A stretch of 5,248 nucleotides of DNA from Deinococcus sp. GTDB taxonomy: Bacteria; Deinococcota; Deinococci; JACQHA01. The DNA lies in contig JACQHA010000142.1 in assembly GCA_016199255.1 (NCBI GenBank), positions 1 through 5,248 of the forward strand, in the 5' to 3' direction. Positions 1 through 5,248 of this stretch are shown in pieces; the stretch's first letter is position 1; each line of letters begins with the position of its first letter. Below the pieces are notes generated by a model. It saw only the letters and a list, made by a program, of their open reading frames with translations, searched no databases and was not told the DNA's origin. The position numbers were made by a program, and so were the translations under genes.

Positions 1-340
1 CCGCCGCCTGGGCGATCTCCTGCAGCTTGGCCAGGATCTGGGCGGAGAGCTGGGCCGGGGTGTATTCCACCCCGGCCACTATGGCCCGGAACTCAGGATC
101 CCACAGGTGCCGCTTCAGAGAACGAAACACCCGGCTGGGGTGCAGCGCCCGGTTGCGCTGCGCCACCCGCCCCACCACCCAGCCCCCATCTGGCTCCCGA
201 AAAACCACTGAAGGCAGGAGGAACGAGTCGTGGTAGGGCTTGTACACCCTGGGCCGGTCGCGGTCCCAGTAGGCAATGACCGAGTTGGTGGTCCCCAGGT
301 CAATGCCGACTACCAGTTCAGTCTCGCGCCACTCAGCAAT
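1..340 (-). CDS. Hsp70-family ATPase, N-terminal part (gene D, 3' end outside window), probable ATT start
   Basis: 113 complete codons are visible before the left edge cuts the gene. The N-terminus carries VVGIDLGTTNSVIAYWD (10-26, phosphate-1 loop), then FLLPSVVFRE (40-49), VVGRVAQR (55-62), FRSLKRHLW (72-80, K76 matching the catalytic lysine position of Hsp70) and YTPAQLSAQILAKL (93-106). This is the usual start of an Hsp70 NBD with a compact subdomain IB like that of genes B and C. The frame has no ATG, GTG or TTG between an in-frame TAA at 365-367 and the phosphate-1 motif. The first in-frame GTG (codon 32) would delete the nucleotide-binding loop. The best start is ATT at 338-340, 6 nt after GGAGG. 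CTG at 314-316 is a weaker choice. The domains that follow are unknown. It lies 70 nt after gene C on the same strand. Confidence 0.85.
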   Translation of the reverse strand, partial: MAEWRETELVVGIDLGTTNSVIAYWDRDRPRVYKPYHDSFLLPSVVFREPDGGWVVGRVAQRNRALHPSRVFRSLKRHLWDPEFRAIVAGVEYTPAQLSAQILAKLQEIAQAA

Positions 341-344
341 AGCC

Positions 345-351
345 CACCTCC
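345..351 (-). promoter_or_regulatory. Strong Shine-Dalgarno GGAGGTG for gene D, deciding the ATT start
   Basis: On the minus strand GGAGGTG is followed by GGCT and then ATT (340-338). This is a near-perfect anti-16S match at proper spacing. It is the main evidence that translation starts at the non-canonical ATT, since the other two frames opened just downstream close at stops within a few codons (TGA at 333-335, TAG at 312-314). Confidence 0.7.
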
Positions 352-363
352 ACCACTTGCCTT

Positions 364-369
364 GTTATA
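364..369 (-). promoter_or_regulatory. Possible -10 element TATAAC upstream of gene D
   Basis: TATAAC matches the bacterial -10 consensus at five of six positions and sits in an AT-rich patch (TTTATAACAA) of an otherwise GC-rich region, about 13 nt before the Shine-Dalgarno of gene D. No convincing -35 hexamer is visible 16-18 nt upstream, so this is at most an internal promoter for D, and read-through from gene C remains possible. Confidence 0.3.
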
Positions 370-396
370 AACCTTACCGGCTGCTCTAGCTATGCC

Positions 397-414
397 CTGA
401 GGGAAGGGCCTCAG
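397..414 (-). repeat. Small inverted repeat (hairpin) overlapping the stop codon of gene C
   Basis: CTGAGG-CCCTTC-CCTCAG forms a 6-bp stem with a 6-nt loop, and the TGA stop of gene C lies inside the first arm. A competing stem GCCCT/AGGGC uses the same bases. No U-tract follows, so it is not a good intrinsic terminator. It could stabilise the upstream mRNA end or attenuate read-through into D. Confidence 0.35.
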
Positions 415-1943
415 CGTTTTCCAATGGTAATGCCAGCTTCGGAATCGGCCCGCCCGGGTAGCCGGGCTGACACCTCTAAGATGTTGTCCTCGTTGAGCCG
501 GAAAGTCACTTCGACCTTCACCTCGCCAGCTTTGCGCGGCGGCAGGCCATCAATGGTGAACTGGCCCAGGAGCTTCATGCCAGGGTCAGTCACCCGCCGG
601 TTGCCCTGCTCGTTGGAGTAGACATTGATGTTCAGGAACGTCACCTCATCGGCTACGGTGGTGAAGGTCTTGGTGTATTCGCCGGGCAGCTCGGCGCCCT
701 TGGGGATCAGCTCTGTGAAGCCCCAGCCGCTGGCCTGGATGCCAAAGCTGTAGGAGTTAATGTCTACCAGCGGCGGCTCCTCACCAGGCACGGTGAGGGC
801 ATAGGCGTAGAGCGCCGCCCCCAGGGCCACGCAGGTGGAAGGGTCTAGGTCGCCATAGGGAGCGCGGCCCATGACTTCTGCCACAAAGCGGCGCACCAGG
901 GGGATGTGGGTGGAGCCGCCTACCAGCACCGCCTTGTCAATCTGCTCCCGGCTCAGCTTGGCCTGCGCTAAAGACTTATTGATGACCTCTTCAGTGGCCT
1001 GCACCAGGGGCTGGATCATCGGCTCGAACTGGGAGCGGAACAGTTCAGCGTCAAACGACACTCCCGGGTAAGCCGAGGTGTCTAAGAGATTGGGGAGCCA
1101 GGTGACCGTGTGCTCACTCTCGCTCAGCTCCCGCTTCATGCGCTCCGCCTCAGAGCGGAACAGCGCCTGCAGCTCGCGCTTCTTGTCGATCTCTAGGTGG
1201 TCTTTGGCGGTCAGGTCCAGGAGCTGGATGCCAGTCCCGGCCTGGAGCTTGTCGGCTAAATGACGCAGGATCAGCTCGTCAAAGTTGTCACCACCCACGT
1301 CCAGGCCGTTGCTGGCCAGCACCCGCAGCTCGTTGGCCTTGCCCGGCCGGCTGCGCACCTTCACCACCGACACGTCCAATGTGCCGCCGCCCATGTCGTA
1401 GATCAAGAGCCGGCTGTCTTCGTTCACCCGGTCGAACCCATAGGCAATGGCGGCAGCGGTGGGCTCGTTGATCAGCCCAATCACCTCCAGCCCGGCCAGC
1501 TGGCCGGCGCGCACCACCTGCTCCCGCTCTGCGGGGCCAAAGTTGGCTGGTACACTGATGACGCAGCGGGTCAGATTGCCACGCCAGTCGGCAGCAGTGG
1601 AGCGCTGGGCGCCATCGCGCAAGTAGCCCAGGATCAGAGCAGAGATGTCGGCTGGGGTGTAGGCCTGGCCCAGGGTCTCTAGTCGGTAGTGAGGGTCCTT
1701 GAGCTTCAGCTTTATGGACGACACGGTGCGGTCCGGAGCAATCCTGGCCAGCCGCTTAGCTTTCTGGCCCACTAAATAGCGGTGGCCCTCGCTGAAGGAC
1801 ACCACTGAAGGCACCTCCTTGGTGCCGTCAATCTCCAGCACCACTGGCTCCCCCAGCCCATCAAAGGCCGCCACTAGCGAGTAGGAGGTGCCTAGGTCAA
1901 TGCCTAAGAGGTAATGGCTGGGGGCGATCACAATGCCACTCAT
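411..1943 (-). CDS. Hsp70-family ATPase lacking the C-terminal lid (gene C)
   Basis: 510 aa against about 640 for E. coli DnaK. All NBD motifs are present: GIDLGTSYS (14-22), SSIK with K78, INEPTAAAIAYGF (158-170), YDMGGGTLDVS (182-192), VGGDNFDE (217-224) and VLVGGSTHIPLVRR (339-352), so it should be an active ATPase. The linker PPLVDINSYSFGI (390-402) lacks the full hydrophobic VLLLD. The beta-sandwich runs from about 395 to 507 (TTVADE, DGLPPRKAGE, NEDNILEVSA) and the protein stops three residues after AGITI, before any helical lid. It shares with gene B the unusual block PYGD-[IL]-DP-[AS]-TCV followed by AY-x-LTVPG, which marks them as close paralogues. It starts 7 nt after gene B, with AGGAG overlapping B's TAG stop, so it is almost certainly co-expressed and probably translationally coupled. 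Without a lid, substrate trapping should be weak or fast-exchanging, or another subunit may supply the lid (inference). It is not the housekeeping dnaK. Confidence 0.95.
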   Translation of the reverse strand: MSGIVIAPSHYLLGIDLGTSYSLVAAFDGLGEPVVLEIDGTKEVPSVVSFSEGHRYLVGQKAKRLARIAPDRTVSSIKLKLKDPHYRLETLGQAYTPADISALILGYLRDGAQRSTAADWRGNLTRCVISVPANFGPAEREQVVRAGQLAGLEVIGLINEPTAAAIAYGFDRVNEDSRLLIYDMGGGTLDVSVVKVRSRPGKANELRVLASNGLDVGGDNFDELILRHLADKLQAGTGIQLLDLTAKDHLEIDKKRELQALFRSEAERMKRELSESEHTVTWLPNLLDTSAYPGVSFDAELFRSQFEPMIQPLVQATEEVINKSLAQAKLSREQIDKAVLVGGSTHIPLVRRFVAEVMGRAPYGDLDPSTCVALGAALYAYALTVPGEEPPLVDINSYSFGIQASGWGFTELIPKGAELPGEYTKTFTTVADEVTFLNINVYSNEQGNRRVTDPGMKLLGQFTIDGLPPRKAGEVKVEVTFRLNEDNILEVSARLPGRADSEAGITIGKR

Positions 1944-1947
1944 GCTG

Positions 1948-1952
1948 CTCCT
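1948..1952 (-). promoter_or_regulatory. Shine-Dalgarno for gene C overlapping the stop of gene B
   Basis: TAGGAG combines the TAG stop of gene B with an AGGAG ribosome-binding site, 4 nt before the ATG at 1943. This supports the chosen start of gene C and coupling of B and C. Confidence 0.75.
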
Positions 1953-4020
1953 AGCGGGTCAGTCCCCGGGCTATGTCCACTGCCAAGGTGTCAATAATCT
2001 CCCGGAAATCGGCTCTGGCTTCAATGTTGTAGTATTTCCCCCCGTTCTGGGTCAGGGGGGCGTAGGCGCGATAGTGTTCCTTGAGCTGCCGCGACACCAC
2101 GTAAGTCACTACCCCGGCGCCTTGCAGTAAGCCTGCCACGTCTCGGGCGCTATGGCCCTCCAGGTCCGGCTGGTGGGGCGGGGCGTCGGTGATCAGCACG
2201 AAAATGCGCTGGGCCTGCGGCCGGAACTCCAGGCGCAGGGCAGCGCGCAGCGCGTCCAGTGACGACTCGGGGATGTCGCCGCCGTGGGTGCGGGGCAGGT
2301 GTACCACGTATTCTTTGAAGCGCCTGATATCGCTGGTGAGGGCGTTGACCAGCAGCGGTTCGTGGATTTTCAAATCGCCAAAGCCGATAAGAGCAATATG
2401 GTAGTCCACCCCAGAACGCGCCAGATAATCGCCAAAGGCAATGGCCCGGTCTTTCATGGCGTTAATGAACGGGTCCATGCTGCCGGTGACGTCCATGAGA
2501 ATCACCAGGTCGGCAGTGGCACTCTGGCTATCTAGTATGGCCAGCTCCACTCTCTGGAACTCGCGGATGGTGATGTGCTGCGCTCTTCGGGTGCGCTGGT
2601 CCAGGGCAGAGGCGTGCAAGATGCCGTCTTCATCCATGCGGAAGGTGACGTCGATCCGGGTCTGCCCCCGGGGGGCCGGTGCCAGGCCGTCCAAGAGGAA
2701 GTAGCCCACCAGGGTGTTCTGGGTGGCTCGATTTGAGATCCCCTGGTAGACCTCCACCAGCACCTCAGCCTGGTTATCGGCCACGGTGCGGTACTCCCTG
2801 GTCACCTCCTGGGGCAAGAGGCTCTGGGCAGGGATGAGGGGCTCGAAAAGGTCTTTATCGCTTCCCCGCTCGATCCTGATCCCCAGAGGCTGGGGCACTA
2901 CATCCACCGTGCTGCCGGCGCCGGGGACCGTAAGCAAGTAGGCCTGGATGCCGGCGCCCACCCCCACGCAGGTGGCCGGGTCAATGTCGCCATATGGCTC
3001 CATGAGCATGTCGGTGAGCATGTGCCGCACCAGGGGGACGTGGGTGGAGCCACCCACCAGCACCACCCGGTCGATCTCCTGGGGGCGCAGCCGGGCGGCG
3101 CGCAGCGCCCGCAGGGTGATCTCCCGGGTGCGCTCCACCAGGGGAAGAATCAGCGCCTCGAAGTCGCTGCGCCGCAGCTGCGCTGCCAGCGAATGGGAAG
3201 CATTTCCCTCGGTCCATAGGTGGGGGATGGCAATGGTAGTGGACTGGGTCTCGGACAGCTCAATCTTGGCGCGCTCCGCCGCTTCGATTGAGAGCTGCAT
3301 GGCCCGGCGCTTGGCTTCGGAATCAGGCAGCGCCGCCAGGTCCACTCCGGTTTCGGCGCGGAACGTGCCCAGCAGCCAGCTGGCCACCAACTCGTCAAAG
3401 TTGTCGCCCCCCAGCTGGGCATCGCCGTCCACGCAGCGAGTGGTGAAATTATTTCCTTTCACCTCCAGCACCGAAATATCAAAGGTGCCGCCTCCCAGGT
3501 CGTACACCAGAATGGTCTGGTCGGTGCCCTTGTCAAAGCCATAGGCCAGGGCAGCGGCGGTGGGCTCTGGAACGATCTTGAGCACGTTGAAGCCGGCGCG
3601 CTCGCCGGCGGCGCGAGTATCGGCCCTGGCCCGGGCGTTGAAATACGCCGGGGCGCTGATCACCGCGTCGCGCACTGGCACCCCTAGCTGGCGCTCCGCT
3701 TCGGCCAGCAGCTTCTTCAGGATCTCGGTGGAGATGTCCACTGGCGTCAGGCTCCGCCCGTACACTGGCGCCGACCAGTCAGTGCCCATGCGGCGCTTGA
3801 TGGAGCGGAAGGTGGTGTCGGGCCGCAGCCGGCTCAAGCGCTTGGCGCTGGCGCCTACCAGCGCCTGCTCGGCGTCGCGGTAGGACACCACTGAGGGCAG
3901 CAGCCGGCTGTCGCCGTCCACAGGGAGAATGCGCGATTCCACCCCATCAAACACCGTCGCTACTGAGTTGGTGGTGCCCAGGTCAATGCCCAAGATCACC
4001 GCTCGGCGTGCTGGCGTCAT
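1951..4020 (-). CDS. Hsp70-vWA fusion protein: DnaK-like NBD and substrate-binding beta domain followed by a von Willebrand factor A domain (gene B)
   Basis: 689 aa. The NBD is well preserved: GIDLGTTNS (11-19), FRSIK with K75, VPEPTAAALAYG (150-161), VYDLGGGTFDIS (172-183), LGGDNFDE (203-210) and VVLVGGSTHVPLVR (319-332), so it should bind and hydrolyse ATP. The interdomain linker is changed: VDVVPQPLGI (372-381) replaces the VLLLDVTPLSLGI of DnaK. A DnaK-like beta-sandwich follows (about 376-485; TVADNQ, DGLAPAPRG, DEDGILHASA, HITI). Where DnaK begins its helical lid, this protein has a vWA domain (about 503-689) with the MIDAS signature DVTGS (510-514), T578 in THGGD and D612 in LITDAPPH. 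No signal peptide or membrane segment is seen, so it is probably cytosolic. The ATG at 4020 is chosen because it overlaps gene A's TGA as ATGA and lies behind GGAGG. A GTG at 4062 would add 14 residues unlike the family. Likely an ATP-driven chaperone or remodeller whose clients or partners are bound through vWA (inference). Confidence 0.95.
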   Translation of the reverse strand: MTPARRAVILGIDLGTTNSVATVFDGVESRILPVDGDSRLLPSVVSYRDAEQALVGASAKRLSRLRPDTTFRSIKRRMGTDWSAPVYGRSLTPVDISTEILKKLLAEAERQLGVPVRDAVISAPAYFNARARADTRAAGERAGFNVLKIVPEPTAAALAYGFDKGTDQTILVYDLGGGTFDISVLEVKGNNFTTRCVDGDAQLGGDNFDELVASWLLGTFRAETGVDLAALPDSEAKRRAMQLSIEAAERAKIELSETQSTTIAIPHLWTEGNASHSLAAQLRRSDFEALILPLVERTREITLRALRAARLRPQEIDRVVLVGGSTHVPLVRHMLTDMLMEPYGDIDPATCVGVGAGIQAYLLTVPGAGSTVDVVPQPLGIRIERGSDKDLFEPLIPAQSLLPQEVTREYRTVADNQAEVLVEVYQGISNRATQNTLVGYFLLDGLAPAPRGQTRIDVTFRMDEDGILHASALDQRTRRAQHITIREFQRVELAILDSQSATADLVILMDVTGSMDPFINAMKDRAIAFGDYLARSGVDYHIALIGFGDLKIHEPLLVNALTSDIRRFKEYVVHLPRTHGGDIPESSLDALRAALRLEFRPQAQRIFVLITDAPPHQPDLEGHSARDVAGLLQGAGVVTYVVSRQLKEHYRAYAPLTQNGGKYYNIEARADFREIIDTLAVDIARGLTR
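1954..2514 (-). other. vWA domain region of gene B with MIDAS metal site
   Basis: This segment encodes about residues 503-689. It reads as an alternating beta/alpha Rossmann-type vWA fold: strand LVILMD, DVTGSMDPF, helix, HIALIGFGD, THGGDIPESS, strand IFVLITDAPP, VVTYVVS. MIDAS ligands visible are D510, T512 and S514 (DxTxS in place of DxSxS), T578 and D612, which together normally coordinate Mg2+ or Mn2+ and mediate protein-protein contacts. The DxTGSM plus GGDxPE pattern resembles the hemicentin/VWKA type of vWA (recognised from memory, moderate confidence). Confidence 0.9.
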
Positions 4021-5248
4021 CTTCCCTCCCCAAAAAGCTGCTCCAGTTGTTCCCTGGCCCACTCCAACTGGCTATGGCCCCAAGAAAGCGGCCCCTGGGC
4101 GCTGCCAGGCCAGCTCAAGTAGAGTAGTAGCCCCAGGCAGGCGAGTAACAGCCCTACCCCCAGGAGCAGTGAGCGGCGTGCCGCGCTAGCCAGGCCTCTA
4201 CTGGCAGGCAGTTCCTGCCAGCCCCGCCAGCCGGTCTTGGCCACCCCGTCAGCCAGCAGGGCGGCACCTACAGCCACTGGCTCGGTGACGGTGATGGGCC
4301 GGGGCCGCTGCCCGAAGGCCTGTTCCAGAGCTTGGAGCAGCACCGGCGCCTGGGCGCCGCCGCACACCAGCACCTGGTCTAGATCCTTGTAGGCAAAGCC
4401 TGATTGCGCCAGCGCCTGGGCCGCCGCCTGCTGCAGCTGTTCTAGGAGCGGCCGGGCCAGCTCCTGTAGGGTGGGCGGGGTCAAGGGGAACTGGAAGTCC
4501 CGGTCGCCTACGCCGCTGAGGCGAATGGTAGCCGTGCTGCCCCCAGCCAGGGTGCGGGTGGCCTGGGCTACCTCGAAGCGCGCCTGCTCTAACAACTGGT
4601 CGCGGTCGCCAGCTAGTGCCACGCTCTGCCGCCGGGCCTCGAGTAGCACCTGCTGTACCAGCAGCGTCAGGAACGCTTCGCCACCGCTGGCGGTGCTTTG
4701 CGCCGCCACAACCCGCAGCCGCTGGGGCGTGGCGGTGACCACGCTAATCTGGAAGCTGTCTCCCCCCAAGTCGCAGACTGAGAGCACCTGGTGCCGGCCC
4801 TGGGGGTAGCCGGCAGCCACCAGCGCGGCAATTGGCTCGGGAACTACTCGCTCCACCTGCCAGCCAGCAGCCTCGGCCCGGCGCCGCAGCTCCCGCCGCT
4901 GGAAGGCGTCGTAGGAGGCGGGGCAGGCCAGCACGCAGCGCTGCACAGTGGCGCCTAGCTCCCGGCTGGAGCGCTCCCGGAGCGCTTGTAACACCAGCGC
5001 CGCGGCATCGCCGCTGCGCCACTGGTGGCGCACGGCCACGTCCTGCGCCGGCACCGCGAAGGCGGCGCGCTGGAATACCACCAGTGTCCCCGAGCCGGCC
5101 CTGGCCTCGGCTTCCTGGCCAATGTAGAGCTCGCTGCCGCGCAAGAGTGCCTGGGCCGGCAAGCGGGTGGCGCCCTGAAACGTCATGGGAATGGCGCGCT
5201 GTTCCTGGCGCAGCGCTGCCGCCAGGTGGGTGGAGCCCAGGTCGATGC
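4017..5248 (-). CDS. Divergent Hsp70-like ATPase domain with C-terminal membrane anchor (gene A, 5' end outside window)
   Basis: The reading frame is open to the right edge and begins with the Hsp70 phosphate-1 motif IDLGST, so the true start lies a few codons beyond the window. The ATG at 5186 is internal and would remove that motif. 409 complete codons are visible (numbered from IDLGST). Hsp70 landmarks follow in order: VPEPIAAL (135-142, connect-1, E137), DLGGDSFQ (159-166, a degraded DLGGGTFD), VLVCGGAQAP (292-301, a degraded VGGST adenosine motif) and EPVAVGAAL (322-330). The FRSIK lysine found in genes B and C (FRSLK in D) has no clear equivalent here. There is no substrate-binding beta-sandwich. 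Instead a hydrophobic helix at about 359-381 (LLLGVGLLLACLGLLLYL), preceded by RR, is followed by a tail of about 28 residues. By the positive-inside rule the NBD is cytoplasmic and the tail external. The stop overlaps the start of gene B (ATGA). This may be an ATP-binding scaffold with weak or no ATPase activity (inference). The superfamily call is secure; the function is not. Confidence 0.9.
   Translation of the reverse strand, partial: IDLGSTHLAAALRQEQRAIPMTFQGATRLPAQALLRGSELYIGQEAEARAGSGTLVVFQRAAFAVPAQDVAVRHQWRSGDAAALVLQALRERSSRELGATVQRCVLACPASYDAFQRRELRRRAEAAGWQVERVVPEPIAALVAAGYPQGRHQVLSVCDLGGDSFQISVVTATPQRLRVVAAQSTASGGEAFLTLLVQQVLLEARRQSVALAGDRDQLLEQARFEVAQATRTLAGGSTATIRLSGVGDRDFQFPLTPPTLQELARPLLEQLQQAAAQALAQSGFAYKDLDQVLVCGGAQAPVLLQALEQAFGQRPRPITVTEPVAVGAALLADGVAKTGWRGWQELPASRGLASAARRSLLLGVGLLLACLGLLLYLSWPGSAQGPLSWGHSQLEWAREQLEQLFGEGR
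4025..4029 (-). promoter_or_regulatory. Shine-Dalgarno for gene B inside the end of gene A
   Basis: GGAGG lies within GGGGAGGGAAG directly before the ATG at 4020, about 4 nt away, inside the last codons of gene A. Together with the ATGA stop/start overlap it fixes the start of gene B and indicates translational coupling. Confidence 0.75.

Noticed and set aside
115..303. Minus-strand 62-aa frame starting with TTG inside the start of gene D
   Set aside because: It is a shifted frame of gene D. The frame encoding GIDLGTTNS is the real one.
341..410. CIRCE/HrcA operator or heat-shock regulatory site expected near Hsp70 genes
   Set aside because: No TTAGCACTC-N9-GAGTGCTAA or similar long inverted repeat is present in the only intergenic gap. 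The region before gene A is outside the window.
397..414. Intrinsic terminator after gene C
   Set aside because: The stem is only 6 bp, overlaps the stop codon and is not followed by a U-tract, so it is listed as a plain inverted repeat.
2948..3883. Long plus-strand open frames (2948-3544, 3560-3883, and 1260-1682 opposite gene C)
   Set aside because: They lie opposite strongly conserved Hsp70 coding sequence, are rich in S/R/A/P low-complexity composition typical of antisense frames in GC-rich genes, and show no recognisable motif.
4018..4062. Upstream GTG start for gene B at 4062, giving 703 aa
   Set aside because: It adds 14 residues outside the Hsp70 family pattern and a long overlap with gene A. 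The ATG at 4020 has ATGA coupling and GGAGG directly upstream.
4017..5186. ATG at 5186 as the start of gene A
   Set aside because: The same frame continues to the window edge and encodes the phosphate-1 motif IDLGST, so the gene is 5'-truncated by the window rather than starting at 5186.

Overview
The whole window is protein-coding on the minus strand. It holds four consecutive members of the Hsp70 (DnaK-type) ATPase superfamily, read right to left in transcription order and called A, B, C and D here. The DNA is GC-rich (judged by eye, about 60-65%), the genes are tightly packed and three of the starts have good Shine-Dalgarno sequences, so this is a bacterial chromosome segment. The phylum cannot be fixed from the window. 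Free-living bacteria with many Hsp70 paralogues, for example Chloroflexota or similar GC-rich groups, are only a guess. No RNA gene, mobile element, CRISPR array or tRNA is visible.

Layout. A (4017-5248, entering from beyond the right edge) is a divergent Hsp70 nucleotide-binding domain (NBD) with no substrate-binding domain. It ends in one transmembrane helix and a short tail. B (1951-4020, overlapping A by ATGA) has a DnaK-like NBD and substrate-binding beta-sandwich, and then a von Willebrand factor A (vWA) domain with a MIDAS metal site where DnaK has its helical lid. C (411-1943, 7 nt after B) is a paralogue of B that stops at the end of the beta-sandwich, so it has neither lid nor vWA domain. 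A 70-nt gap with a possible -10 element and a small hairpin separates C from D. D (1-340, leaving the window at the left) is the N-terminal part of a fourth Hsp70. It appears to start at a non-canonical ATT codon behind a very strong Shine-Dalgarno.

How the genes may work together (inference). A-B-C look translationally coupled and D probably belongs to the same transcript or is a closely linked unit. The set contains a membrane-anchored degenerate NBD, an Hsp70-vWA fusion, a lidless Hsp70 and a fourth Hsp70. This suggests a specialised multi-Hsp70 assembly, perhaps at the membrane, in which vWA supplies metal-dependent protein binding, rather than the housekeeping dnaK-dnaJ-grpE locus. No J-protein, GrpE or HrcA/CIRCE element is in the window. 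The function is unknown, and the flanking genes on both sides would be the most informative next evidence.
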